From JAJVID01 sp035714085 (GTDB taxonomy: Bacteria > Acidobacteriota > Blastocatellia > RBC074), in the NCBI GenBank assembly GCA_035714085.1, contig DASTMP010000241.1:1-64000 (forward strand): a stretch of DNA of 64,000 bases, read 5' to 3'. The position numbers and the translations under genes were made by a program. The notes under the pieces were generated by a model. It did not search any database, was not told the DNA's origin, and saw nothing but the letters and a program-made list of their open reading frames with translations. Every line of letters begins with the position of its first letter. The stretch's first letter is position 1. Below, one piece after another: positions 1-8,153 of this stretch.

Positions 1-246
1 CGGCGCGCCGCGATTGGCGTCGTAACTCGCCGCCTGACGCCAGACCTGAGTATAGACATCGATCAGAACCTCTTCAGCGGAACTCATGTCGCCGAGCACG
101 CGCAGAATAAGGCTGTAAATCAACCGGTTCGTCGCATCGTAAAGCGTGGCTAGCGCCGATTGATCGCCAGTTGCGACGCGCTCGACCAGTGAGATCAAAT
201 CCTGGTCCCGCTCGCTCGCTTCGGCTGTGTCAATTGCTAGTTGCAC
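1..246 (-). CDS. ECF-type RNA polymerase sigma factor, partial (N-terminal part)
   Basis: Read leftward from a GTG at 246, 82 codons stay open to the window edge. The start is chosen because AGGAGA (251-256) lies 4 nt upstream. The protein has an acidic N-terminus, then LISLVERVATGD and ATLYDATNRLIYSLILRVL, matching sigma region 2 helices, and AEEVLIDVYTQVW, the usual end of region 2.2-2.4 in group-4 (ECF, SigK-like) factors. Such proteins direct core RNA polymerase to stress or envelope promoters. Region 4 and any anti-sigma gene lie outside the window. Family is fairly sure; regulon unknown. Confidence 0.8.
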   Translation of the reverse strand, partial: MQLAIDTAEASERDQDLISLVERVATGDQSALATLYDATNRLIYSLILRVLGDMSSAEEVLIDVYTQVWRQAASYDANRGAP

Positions 247-271
247 CGGTTCTCCTGAATATTCGACCAAG

Positions 272-300
272 TTGACATATAAGCAATAGAAATATGGAAT
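272..300 (+). promoter_or_regulatory. Possible sigma-70 promoter for the SDR gene
   Basis: A perfect TTGACA (272-277) is followed after 17 bp by TGGAAT (295-300), four of six matches to the -10 consensus. It lies 75 bp before the SDR start and in the divergent gap to the ECF sigma gene. A small hairpin (CCGCC TGA GGCGG type, 329-341) sits in the predicted leader. Motif-only call. Confidence 0.35.
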
Positions 301-374
301 ATGCCTGACAGAGGGCGTGATCTTAAACCGCCTGAAGGCGGAATTCCAAACGCTTTTCTGAGAAGAACGGAGTC

Positions 375-1103
375 ATGCCAATTATGAAATTCGACTTTGC
401 CGGGCAGGTTGCCACCATCACAGGCGCGGCGGGCAATCTTGGGGCTGCCGTCGCCCGCGCTTTTCGGAGCGCCGGCGCTAAGCTTGCGCTCATTGATTTA
501 TCGTCCGAACGTTTTCCTAACCTCTTTCCCGAATTCGCGCAGGCGCCGGATTTATTCTTCGCGCCGCCGACGGACGTCGCCGACATCGCCGCGGTCACGC
601 TGGCGGTTGATGAGATCAAACGGCGCTTCGGGCGTATTGATATTCTCATCAACACAATCGGAGGCTACCGGGCGGGGCCCCCTCTACACGAAACGCCGTT
701 GGCGGATTGGGAGTTCATGCTCGGTCTGAACGCGCGCTCGGTCTTCGTGATGTGCCAGGCGGTGATTCCGCAGATGCTCGGACAGAATCATGGCCGGATC
801 GTCAACGTCGCTTCGCGCGCCGCCCTGAGCGGGGACGCGGGGCACGCGGCCTACAGCGCGTCGAAGGCCGCTGTCGTTCGTTTGACTGAGAGCATGGACG
901 CGGAATTGAAAGATCGCGGCGTCAACGTTAACTGCGTAATGCCGGCGATAATCGACACGCCTCAGAACCGTGTGGCGATGCCCGACGCCGATTTCGGCAA
1001 ATGGGTCGCTCCGGAAGCCGTCGCCGACGTGATCCTGTTTCTGGCCTCTGAAGGCGCCCGCGCGATTCACGGCGCGGCCATTCCAGTCTACGGACGCAAT
1101 TAA
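375..1103 (+). CDS. Short-chain dehydrogenase/reductase (SDR)
   Basis: A 242-residue classical SDR of normal length. It carries the NAD(P)-binding TGAAGNLG near residue 16, an NTIGG variant of the NNAG motif, a catalytic Ser in VNVASRAALSG, and the YSASK active-site Tyr/Lys pair. The family reduces or oxidises hydroxy/keto groups on small substrates. D41 after beta-strand 2 (ALIDLSS) hints at NAD(H) preference, by inference. It stands alone after a divergent promoter and is followed by a strong inverted repeat. The substrate cannot be read from the sequence. Confidence 0.88.
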   Translation: MPIMKFDFAGQVATITGAAGNLGAAVARAFRSAGAKLALIDLSSERFPNLFPEFAQAPDLFFAPPTDVADIAAVTLAVDEIKRRFGRIDILINTIGGYRAGPPLHETPLADWEFMLGLNARSVFVMCQAVIPQMLGQNHGRIVNVASRAALSGDAGHAAYSASKAAVVRLTESMDAELKDRGVNVNCVMPAIIDTPQNRVAMPDADFGKWVAPEAVADVILFLASEGARAIHGAAIPVYGRN

Positions 1104-1105
1104 TA

Positions 1106-1187
1106 AAAAGACGGGGTGACGGGGCGACAGGGCGACGGGGAGATTTTGTTTCTCCTTCTCCCCGTCGCGTGAGTCGCCCCGTCTTTT
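1106..1187 (+). terminator. Nested inverted repeat, likely terminator after the SDR gene
   Basis: AAAAGACGGGG (1106-1116) pairs with CCCCGTCTTTT (1177-1187). Inside, GACGGGGCGAC and GCGACGGGGAGA have exact reverse complements on the right side. The left arm is built of short GACGGGG/GCGACAG units, like other short-repeat pairs in this window. The right arm ends in TTTT, so it can work as a Rho-independent terminator. Confidence 0.6.
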
Positions 1188-1364
1188 ATTCCCGCCTCAC
1201 AAATCCAACTCTTCACAACCCTTCGTAAATTAAGGCGAAACGCGATCCAGAGAACTGGCTCTGGTCATTACTTAATCAAACAACACGGTGAAACCATTGT
1301 TTAATACTCCAAGCGCGGGAAGTTTGAGTGTTCGGAAACGAGTGGTTTGTCAATTAGGGCCAAA

Positions 1365-2699
1365 ATGCGTCGATTGATTTGTGTCATTTTGATTGTCGCC
1401 CCATTGATTGCATTGAGCGCCTGCCATCGGGCTTCCGGCGGCGCGCCGGCTACAACCGCTCCCTGCGAGATAGCGCTCGCCGCGCATTCGGGCGACGCGA
1501 AAACGGATCGGGAGATCGCACGCCTCCAGCAAGAGATTAGATCAAACGCCAAATCTTATCAGACGAATGCGATGATCGAAAAGCTCGGATGGAGCTTCGT
1601 CGAGAAAGCCCGCGAGAGTCTCGACCCAGGCTTCTACAAACTGGCAGAGCAGTGCGCTCTCTGCCTGGAATCCAAACAAGGTGAAAGCCAATCGGCCACC
1701 CAGTCGGCCAACCGGCCGCTCTCGACGCCTCAATCGATCCACTCGGCTGCGCTACTGCTTCGCGGCGACGCGCTGGAAAACCTGCATCGATTCAGCGACG
1801 CCGAAAAGATCGCGCGGGAGTTGGTCGAAACGCGTGGGCTGGCTTACGACTTCGGACTGCTCGGCGATGCGTTAATAGAACAGGGCAAGACGGATGAGGC
1901 TACGCTCGCCTATCAAAAGATGATGGATATGCGTCCGGGGCCGCAGGCATACAGCCGCGCCGCGCACCTGCGCTGGTTAAAGGGCGACGTCGAGGGCGCT
2001 TGCGCCCTGATGTCAATGTCAGCGCAGGCCGCTGGACAGACCGAATCGGCGGCCTGGGCCTGGAGCAAGCTGGCGATATATGAGTTGCAAACCGGCGAGA
2101 TAAAACGCGCGCGCGCGGCCTGTAACGCGGCGCTGCAGACGCTACCAGATTACGCCCCGGCGCTGCTCGCCAGCGGGCGCATCCTGCTCGCCGAAAACAA
2201 GACCGTCGAAGCCGTCGCCGCGCTCGAACGCGCCGCCCGGTTCAACCCGCTGCCCGAATATCAATGGGTTCTGGCCGACGCGCTGCGCGCCGCGAACCGA
2301 GACGATGACGCCGCGAAGGTCGAGCAGCAGCTCGTCGCGACCGGCGCGGCGAACGATCCTCGCTCCTATTCGCTTTTCCTCGCCACGCGCGGCCGCGAGC
2401 CCGACGTCGCGCTCCGGCTTGCGGAGGAAGAGCTGAAAGTCCGCCGCGATATTTACACGCTTGACGCTTTGGCCTGGGCGCAAAGCGCGAAAGGGGACGC
2501 GGCCGAGGCATGGAAGACGATGCGATCGGCGCTGGCGCTGGGCACGACGGACGCGCGGCTCTACCTGCATGCCGCCGCGATCTCCGCGCAGGCGGGCGAT
2601 ACAGCGCGGGCGAAGATGTACGCCGGAAAGGCGGCGAAGTTTGCGTTCTCGTTACTGCCAGGTGAAAGGATTCGGCTCAAGCGACTGAACCTTGTTTAA
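1365..2699 (+). CDS. TPR-repeat lipoprotein
   Basis: 444 residues. The ATG at 1365 is preferred over an in-frame TTG at 1347 because it begins a lipoprotein signal: basic MRR, a hydrophobic run, then lipobox LSAC near residue 20. After a Ser/Ala/Gln-rich stretch come TPR-like helical pairs from about residue 140 to the end (for example YDFGLLGDALIEQGKTDEA, YAPALLASGRILLAENKT, ARLYLHAAAISAQAGDTARA). TPRs are protein-protein scaffolds, so this is probably an envelope-anchored assembly partner. It is followed by the DUF4331 and HupE-like genes on the same strand; their shared role is inference. Confidence 0.75.
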   Translation: MRRLICVILIVAPLIALSACHRASGGAPATTAPCEIALAAHSGDAKTDREIARLQQEIRSNAKSYQTNAMIEKLGWSFVEKARESLDPGFYKLAEQCALCLESKQGESQSATQSANRPLSTPQSIHSAALLLRGDALENLHRFSDAEKIARELVETRGLAYDFGLLGDALIEQGKTDEATLAYQKMMDMRPGPQAYSRAAHLRWLKGDVEGACALMSMSAQAAGQTESAAWAWSKLAIYELQTGEIKRARAACNAALQTLPDYAPALLASGRILLAENKTVEAVAALERAARFNPLPEYQWVLADALRAANRDDDAAKVEQQLVATGAANDPRSYSLFLATRGREPDVALRLAEEELKVRRDIYTLDALAWAQSAKGDAAEAWKTMRSALALGTTDARLYLHAAAISAQAGDTARAKMYAGKAAKFAFSLLPGERIRLKRLNLV

Positions 2700-2814
2700 G
2701 CCGGTGTCTGGAGAGATGCGGCTCCCCGAACTTGAAAACACGGATAACCGAAAATGGGTCGTTCACGACATTGCGCGGCGCCCTGAAATAATGAAAAGCG
2801 CTCCGCGCTCCGCA

Positions 2815-2888
2815 GGACAAGCCGGCGGCTTGTCCTTGCTTCCGGGAGAGGACGGCTCAAAAATCCCTCGACAAGCTGGCGGCTTGTC
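2815..2888. repeat. Two copies of a REP-like palindrome
   Basis: GGACAAGCC-GGC-GGCTTGTCC (2815-2835) is a perfect palindrome. A second, diverged copy, GACAAGC-TGGCG-GCTTGTC, lies at 2870-2888. Both are between the TPR lipoprotein and the DUF4331 gene, in a stretch (2700-2913) that is open in one frame but lacks coding character. Confidence 0.6.
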
Positions 2889-2913
2889 TTACATTTTAGG
2901 AGAAGAAAAAACA

Positions 2914-4479
2914 ATGTATAGAATTCCTTGCAGATTGCGGCGCGCGGGTGTCTGGGCGCTCGTCGCCTTGATGGGGTTCGCGCCGGCGTTGTCGGTCCCG
3001 GCGCTAGCTTCCAGCCACATGGACGCGCCTTTGATAACTCTCGATCCGGCGGCCAACACGACCGACGTTTACGCGTTCGTCAGTCAGGATCAGAACCACA
3101 ATAAATTCCTGACGCTGGCGCTCAGCGTCTACCCGCATGAGAATCCAGGCGTTGGCCCCAACAGATACAACTTCGACGACAACGTGCGCTATGAATTGCA
3201 CGTCTCGCTCGGTCCCGACGTCGCCGCCGGACGCCCGACCATCACTTACCGCTTCGATTTCGATACGAAGTACAAAAACGACAAAACGATACTCCAATCC
3301 TATCTCGGCGTCATCAATGACGTTGACGACGCGAACCAGAATCTGACGCAGACCTATACCATCAAGAAGATTGACAACCGCAAAGGCAAGGCGACGACGA
3401 TCGGTAGCGGTGTCGTTCCGCCGAACAACCAGGGCAACGCCACACCTTTTTACAACCAGGGCGACAACGGCGAGAACCCGGCGCGCAAAGGCGTCGCGAC
3501 TGCGGATCAACTGGACAGGTACACCAGGCAATCGATCTTCACCTTCCCGAACGGCTATACGGCGTTCGCCGGACAGCGCGATGACGGCTTCTACGCCGAC
3601 GTGCAATCGATCTTCGATCTGCTCAAGCTGCGGAACCCGGGCAAAGACTCGCAAGGTGGATTCAACATACACATGATGGCCCTGCGCGTCCCGCTCAGCG
3701 AGCTGGGTGGCGATCAACAGACCGTCGGCGTATTCGCGACCACGAGTCGTCTGGCGTTTCCCTTACAAGACGACAAAGACGACAAAGATCACGGCCACGG
3801 TCACGGCTTGTTCGACCTGCTCCGCAACTCCCTGTATAAGCAGGTGGCGCGCCAGGGAAATCCGCTCTTCAATGAAGGGCTGGTCGCGCTGGAAGACAAA
3901 GACACATACAGCCGCACGCTGCCGACCGTTGACAGCAAAATCTTCCGCAAATACGCCGAGAATCCCGAACTGGCCGCATTGATTAACCTGCTGATCGGCG
4001 GCGGCAAGCAACTGGCGATTCCCACGGGACGCGCCGACCTGGCGGCAATCTTCATTCCCGACCTGATCAAGGTCGATCTCTCGACCGACCCGGTCCAGTT
4101 GGCCGGCAATGGGCCTGGCGATGCGACCAACTCTGACGATACGGGCTTCTCCCGCCTGAGTATCTTCGGCGGAGACATTATGCAGAGCTTTGCGTCCGGA
4201 CATCCGTTCCGTCTGCCGAGCCAGTTCCTCGGATTGGACCCGGGCAAATTCTTCGTGCCCGGCGGATGGCCGAACGGACGACGCTTCGGCGACGACGTTG
4301 TTGATATCGCGATCATCGCGTTGCTCAGCGATCTGCGCAATCCGGCCAATCTGAAGATCAATGATCCTTTCAGTGGGAATTACGATGGCGTGACTGGCAA
4401 CGATATGGGATACAACAAAGTCTTCCCATATGAATCGACGCCGCAAAACGGCCGCAAAATCGTCGGCTTCGCCCAATGA
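2914..4479 (+). CDS. DUF4331 family secreted protein
   Basis: 521 residues. The start is the ATG at 2914, preceded by AGGAGAAG; the frame is open further upstream, but that part is palindromic intergenic DNA. A signal peptide (basic MYRIPCRLRRAG, hydrophobic core, cleavage near PALASS) leads to SSHMDAPLITLDP and NTTDVYAFVS, the hallmark N-terminus of DUF4331. The family is extracytoplasmic and of unknown function. A His/Asp-rich loop (DDKDDKDHGHGHG, near residue 290) could bind metal ions. It lies 50 bp before the HupE-like gene, separated by a hairpin. Family membership is firm; function unknown. Confidence 0.85.
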   Translation: MYRIPCRLRRAGVWALVALMGFAPALSVPALASSHMDAPLITLDPAANTTDVYAFVSQDQNHNKFLTLALSVYPHENPGVGPNRYNFDDNVRYELHVSLGPDVAAGRPTITYRFDFDTKYKNDKTILQSYLGVINDVDDANQNLTQTYTIKKIDNRKGKATTIGSGVVPPNNQGNATPFYNQGDNGENPARKGVATADQLDRYTRQSIFTFPNGYTAFAGQRDDGFYADVQSIFDLLKLRNPGKDSQGGFNIHMMALRVPLSELGGDQQTVGVFATTSRLAFPLQDDKDDKDHGHGHGLFDLLRNSLYKQVARQGNPLFNEGLVALEDKDTYSRTLPTVDSKIFRKYAENPELAALINLLIGGGKQLAIPTGRADLAAIFIPDLIKVDLSTDPVQLAGNGPGDATNSDDTGFSRLSIFGGDIMQSFASGHPFRLPSQFLGLDPGKFFVPGGWPNGRRFGDDVVDIAIIALLSDLRNPANLKINDPFSGNYDGVTGNDMGYNKVFPYESTPQNGRKIVGFAQ

Positions 4480-4492
4480 GGCGTAATGGAGG

Positions 4493-4521
4493 CTGGGAGC
4501 GCGTGGGAGACGCGCTCCCAG
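4493..4521 (+). terminator. Perfect hairpin between the DUF4331 and HupE-like genes
   Basis: CTGGGAGCGCG (4493-4503) and CGCGCTCCCAG (4511-4521) pair perfectly around a 7-nt loop. There is no T-run after it, so it may be an attenuator, an mRNA-stability element or a dispersed palindromic repeat rather than a full terminator. Confidence 0.45.
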
Positions 4522-4531
4522 GCTTTGCTCT

Positions 4532-5629
4532 ATGACCGTCGCATTGAAAGGTTTCGGGCAGCTGATCTGCCTGGCGCTGGTTCTGACGATCCTGGCGACG
4601 GCCTCCGCCTTCGCGCACGATCCGGGGCTGAGCGCCGTCGAGGTGAAGCTTGACGGAAATAAGGCGGTCGCGCGGCTGACATTCGCGCGCGATGAAATCG
4701 CGATGATCGCGCCAATGGACGAGGACCGCGACGGGCGGATCACTCAACCGGAGTTCGACGCGGCTCACGCCCGTCTCGAATCTCTGGCGAAAGAATCGTT
4801 CGCCATAAGCGTAGCCGGCGCCGCGGTATCGCCGGCGTCGGTCGCGGTCAGTCTCGACGAAAGCGGCGCGATTCATTTCGACCTGGAGTACCCGCTGCCG
4901 CAAGGATCGAGACTTACCCTTAGCTCTCTGTTGATTGATAAACTCCGGCGCGGACATCGCCAGTTCCTGACGCTGCGCGACGAGAGAGGTAACGCTCTCA
5001 GCCAGCGGATGCTCGACGCGACCAACAATTCGTTCGAACTCGACCTCGCCGAGCTCCACATTTCTCGAGCGCGCCCACATGCGTTTTGGGGGTTTTTACT
5101 GCTCGGAGTCGAGCACATTCTGCTGGGTTTCGATCATCTGGCTTTTCTATTCGCACTGTTGATCGCGGGCGGAACGCTGCGGGAAGCCGCAAAAATAATC
5201 ACTTCGTTCACGATCGCGCATTCGATCACGCTGGCGCTGGCCACGCTTGAAGTAATTGTAATTCCGGCGAGCGTCGTCGAGCCGCTGATCGCAGCTTCGA
5301 TCATCTACGTCGGCCTCGAGAACATCTTTCGTCGCGAGATCAAACGCCGCTGGCTGTTGACGTTCGCATTCGGCCTCGTTCATGGCTTCGGCTTCGCTTC
5401 GGCGCTCAGAGATCTGGGCGTCGGGGCCGGCGTCAAAGCGGTCACGCCACTGCTCTCGTTCAATCTCGGCGTCGAGATCGGTCAGGTCGCGGTCGCCTCG
5501 CTCGTCCTGCCGCTGATCTGGAAGCTCCGCCAACGGCCACAATTCGTCGTCCGCTATGTTCCTGCCTGTTCGATCCTCGTAGCGCTGGCCGGCGGCTATT
5601 GGCTGATCGAGCGCACTGTGTTGAAATAA
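4532..5629 (+). CDS. HupE/UreJ-like membrane protein with an EF-hand
   Basis: 365 residues. Residues 1-28 form a signal peptide ending AFAHD. The periplasmic N-terminal half contains a perfect EF-hand loop at 63-74 (DEDRDGRITQPE, ligands at 1, 3, 5 and 12). From about residue 190 a HupE/UreJ_2-type membrane domain follows with GVEHILLGFDHLAFL, FTIAHSITL, GLVHGFGFA and FNLGVEIGQ. These are the conserved His/Asp/Glu motifs of the family, which includes putative nickel/cobalt permeases; this subgroup has no proven substrate. It closes the TPR/DUF4331 set and ends in a large hairpin. A metal-linked envelope role is inference. Confidence 0.82.
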   Translation: MTVALKGFGQLICLALVLTILATASAFAHDPGLSAVEVKLDGNKAVARLTFARDEIAMIAPMDEDRDGRITQPEFDAAHARLESLAKESFAISVAGAAVSPASVAVSLDESGAIHFDLEYPLPQGSRLTLSSLLIDKLRRGHRQFLTLRDERGNALSQRMLDATNNSFELDLAELHISRARPHAFWGFLLLGVEHILLGFDHLAFLFALLIAGGTLREAAKIITSFTIAHSITLALATLEVIVIPASVVEPLIAASIIYVGLENIFRREIKRRWLLTFAFGLVHGFGFASALRDLGVGAGVKAVTPLLSFNLGVEIGQVAVASLVLPLIWKLRQRPQFVVRYVPACSILVALAGGYWLIERTVLK

Positions 5630-5632
5630 TGG

Positions 5633-5713
5633 AAATAGACAGGATTTACAGTATTTTTCAGGATTTTGTGAATTGCGTTCAATCCTGAAAAATACTGTAA
5701 ATCCTGTCTATTT
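5633..5713. terminator. 33-bp perfect inverted repeat between convergent genes
   Basis: The arms at 5633-5665 and 5681-5713 are exact reverse complements around a 15-nt loop. The arms contain repeated CAGGATT-type words, and the right arm is followed by T-rich sequence. It serves as a bidirectional terminator between the HupE-like gene and lpxB. The lpxB stop codon (5708-5710) lies inside the right arm. Confidence 0.75.
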
Positions 5714-6925
5714 TTGGAGGAGGAGGTCGAGAATCCTGTTCGCCGCCCTCTCCGAAGCGTTTGCCTCGCCGAGTTGTTTCCTCACTTCGGCCAGATCGAG
5801 GCGCGAACGCCTGAGCCGCTCCGGATCGCTCAGAAACTCGACGATCAGTTTCGCCAGCCTCTCCTCGTTCAAATCATCCTGCAACAATTCGGGCGCGATC
5901 TCCTTTCCGGCGACCAGGTTGGGCATGCCGACGAAAGGCGTGTTGATCAGCGGGCGGAAGATACGCCAGTTCAACCGTGACGCGCGATAGACGATGATGA
6001 GAGGCGAGCCGATAATCGCCGTTTCCAGCGTCGCTGTTCCGCTGGCGACCACGGCCAGATCGGCCGCGGCGACGGCGTTATAGGTGTCGTGTTCGATCAC
6101 GCGCAACCTCGTCGAACCGATTTGCTGGGCGATCGCGTCAGGCTCGAAGGTTCGCGCCAGCGGGAGAATGAATTGGAAATGCGGGCGCGATCGGTTCAGA
6201 ATTTTCGCCGCTCCGACCATCGCCGGCAGGATGTGTTTCATCTCCGAATGGCGACTGCCGGGCAGCAGCGCGATGACCGGGCTCGATGGATCGAGGCCGT
6301 GGCGCGCGCGGAACTCTTCGCGCGTCGCCGTCACGCGCACGCTGTCTAGCAGCGGATGGCCCACGTAATCGACCTCGACGCCGGCGCGCTCGTAATAGTC
6401 CTTCTCGAAAGGCAGGATGACGAGCATCCTCTCGACGTGGCGTTTGACCGCATGAATGCGATAAGAGCGCCAGGCCCAGATCTGCGGGCTGATGTAATAG
6501 ACCACGCGATGTCCGTCGCGTTTGAGCCGTCGGGCCAGCCGCAGGTTGAATTCGGGCCAGTCGATCAGGACGATCAGCCGGGGCCTTCGCTCATTGGCCG
6601 CGTCGCTCAATCGGCGGAAGACGCGCAGGAATTTCGGCAGCGCCCTGGCGACTTCGAGCGCGCCCATAATCGCCACCTCGCGCGCGTCCACGAGAGTTTC
6701 GACCCCGGCCTGCCGCATCTCGTCGCCGCCCGCGCCGAAAAATTCGAACTGCATGCGGGGGCGCAGCGCGCGAAGCGCCGAGACCAACTTCGCGCCATGT
6801 TTATCGCCAGAAGCCTCGCCGGCGACGATCATCAATGGGAATGGGGAGTGGGGAATGGGGAGTGGGGAATGGGGAATGTCAGGCGCCGGTTGATCTGATT
6901 GTTTCTGTTTCTCAATCGCTGTCAT
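5708..6925 (-). CDS. lpxB: Lipid-A-disaccharide synthase
   Basis: 405 residues. LpxB joins UDP-2,3-diacylglucosamine and lipid X to form the lipid A disaccharide at the inner membrane. Hallmarks: MIVAGEASGDKHG at the start of the core, IDWPEFNLRLA, YYISPQIWAW, LPFEKDYYERAG, LPGSRHSEMKHILP and a C-terminal NLVAGKEIAPELLQDD. The ATG at 6925 has a GAGAGA upstream. The first 30 residues are extra compared with usual LpxB: residues 17-30 (IPHSPLPIPHSPFP) are encoded by a heptamer tandem repeat. An alternative ATG at 6832 begins exactly at the conserved core but has no ribosome site. It follows the acyltransferase gene by 52 bp. Confidence 0.93.
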   Translation of the reverse strand: MTAIEKQKQSDQPAPDIPHSPLPIPHSPFPLMIVAGEASGDKHGAKLVSALRALRPRMQFEFFGAGGDEMRQAGVETLVDAREVAIMGALEVARALPKFLRVFRRLSDAANERRPRLIVLIDWPEFNLRLARRLKRDGHRVVYYISPQIWAWRSYRIHAVKRHVERMLVILPFEKDYYERAGVEVDYVGHPLLDSVRVTATREEFRARHGLDPSSPVIALLPGSRHSEMKHILPAMVGAAKILNRSRPHFQFILPLARTFEPDAIAQQIGSTRLRVIEHDTYNAVAAADLAVVASGTATLETAIIGSPLIIVYRASRLNWRIFRPLINTPFVGMPNLVAGKEIAPELLQDDLNEERLAKLIVEFLSDPERLRRSRLDLAEVRKQLGEANASERAANRILDLLLQK

Positions 6926-6979
6926 CAAAATTCTCTCGCAGGCAAATCCCTACTACCTACTCCCCATTCCCCACTCCCT
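6836..6979. repeat. Inverted pair of heptamer tandem repeats around the lpxB start
   Basis: The plus strand has GGGGAAT/GGGGAGT heptamers at 6836-6878 and the complementary ATTCCCC/ACTCCCC type at 6951-6979. The first array lies inside the lpxB N-terminal coding region; the second ends at the stop codon of the upstream acyltransferase gene. The arrangement resembles the short tandemly repeated repetitive sequences (STRR) known from filamentous cyanobacteria. Confidence 0.8.
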
Positions 6980-7979
6980 AATAAATCTCCGGCTCTCCCT
7001 CGGGTCGCGTGCGCCAGCGACGGTGGATCCACAGCCATTGGTCGGGGTGGCGGCGGATGATGGATTCCAGCACATTGGCGTAGCGCGCGGTATTGGCGAT
7101 CACGTCCTCTTTTTGATTGCCGGTGTTGATCGTTTCGACCGGCGGCTCGAAATGGAGGCGGTGAATCCGCGCCTTCTCGTCCCAGATCAGATAGCCGGGC
7201 AGAACGACCGCGCCCGTGCGGAGAGCCAGCGTCGCCACCCCGGCGGTCGCGCAGGCCTCGACGCCGAAGAAATCGCAGAAGACGCCTTCTTCGCGCGAAG
7301 TGTTCAGATCGGCCAGAATGCCCACGACGCCGCCTGATTTCAAGGTCTTCAACACTTCGCGCACCGAGCCTCTTTTGTCGATGCTGCGGTTGCCGTACCG
7401 CGCGCGGTAACTTTCGGCCAGCCGCTCGACCAGCGGGTTGTCGATGCGCCGCGCGAGGAATGACATCGGATGGCCGTAGATCGAATGCGCAAAAACCGAC
7501 AACTCCCAGGCGCCGATGTGTCCGGTCAGCAGGATCACGCCGCGCCCTTCGGCCACCGCGTTGAGGTAATTATCCAGGCCTTCGTAGACGACTATCGAAG
7601 TGATGTTTTCGCGGTTGAGTCGTGGGAACTGGCTGATCTCGCCGAGCAGTCTTCCGAGGTTGCGGAACACGCCGCGCCTGATCCGCCTGCGTTCGCGCTC
7701 ATCGAGATCGGGGAAGGCCAGCCGCAGGTTGATCTCCGCGTGGCGGCGCAAATGCGGCAGAACCGCGAAGGCGAGCGCCCCGACCGCTCGACCGGCCCTC
7801 AACGCGAAGGCGCGAGGCGCCAAACTGACGGTTTTCAGAATCGTCCAAGCGACGACGTATTCGATCCAGGCGCGCGCCAGCCCGCGCCGTTTAACCACCC
7901 GCCGGACGTCGTCCTCGCTTTGATCTCCGTTTTGATTTTTATCGAACTCCAACTGGTACAAAGCGGGCGAAGCTAGCAC
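6978..7979 (-). CDS. LpxL/HtrB-type lysophospholipid acyltransferase
   Basis: Up to 333 residues. The family transfers secondary acyl chains to lipid A precursors (or acylates other lipids) at the cytoplasmic face of the inner membrane. The catalytic HX4E motif is H154-E159 in TGHIGAWEL. ADLNTSREEGVFCDFFG and a late QWLWIHRRW are also typical. A hydrophobic stretch at about 40-75 would anchor it. The start is uncertain: the GTG at 7979 lacks a clear ribosome site and a start 20-28 codons downstream is possible. With lpxB 52 bp downstream it forms a lipid A operon. It ends at a heptamer repeat. Confidence 0.85.
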   Translation of the reverse strand: MLASPALYQLEFDKNQNGDQSEDDVRRVVKRRGLARAWIEYVVAWTILKTVSLAPRAFALRAGRAVGALAFAVLPHLRRHAEINLRLAFPDLDERERRRIRRGVFRNLGRLLGEISQFPRLNRENITSIVVYEGLDNYLNAVAEGRGVILLTGHIGAWELSVFAHSIYGHPMSFLARRIDNPLVERLAESYRARYGNRSIDKRGSVREVLKTLKSGGVVGILADLNTSREEGVFCDFFGVEACATAGVATLALRTGAVVLPGYLIWDEKARIHRLHFEPPVETINTGNQKEDVIANTARYANVLESIIRRHPDQWLWIHRRWRTRPEGEPEIY

Positions 7980-8136
7980 GCGCCGCCGAGAACTGTCAAT
8001 TTGCGCTCCCAGACATTTATCAAGCAGAATACCGCCTCATTTTTATTATTTGACTACTTAAAATGGAGCGTGTGAATAAATTGGGAATCGCAAGCCCGGT
8101 ACGTATCGCTTCCAGCGTGCAGGCGTGGGCAGCAAG

Positions 8137-8142
8137 TATAAT
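8137..8142 (+). promoter_or_regulatory. -10 box, near-leaderless start for the HAD gene
   Basis: A perfect TATAAT lies 11 bp before the ATG at 8154, so transcription would start at most a few nt before the start codon. No Shine-Dalgarno sequence is visible, which agrees with leaderless initiation. No good -35 box is seen. Confidence 0.5.
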
Positions 8143-8153
8143 TGCGCTTAAAC

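Noticed and set aside
2692..2913. Longer N-terminus of the DUF4331 gene
   Set aside because: The extension translates REP-like palindromes (AGGLS repeated) and precedes a proper ribosome site and signal peptide at 2914.
3763..4743. Minus-strand frames opposite DUF4331/HupE genes
   Set aside because: They are GC-driven shadows with charged, unstructured translations and cross the boundary of two real genes.
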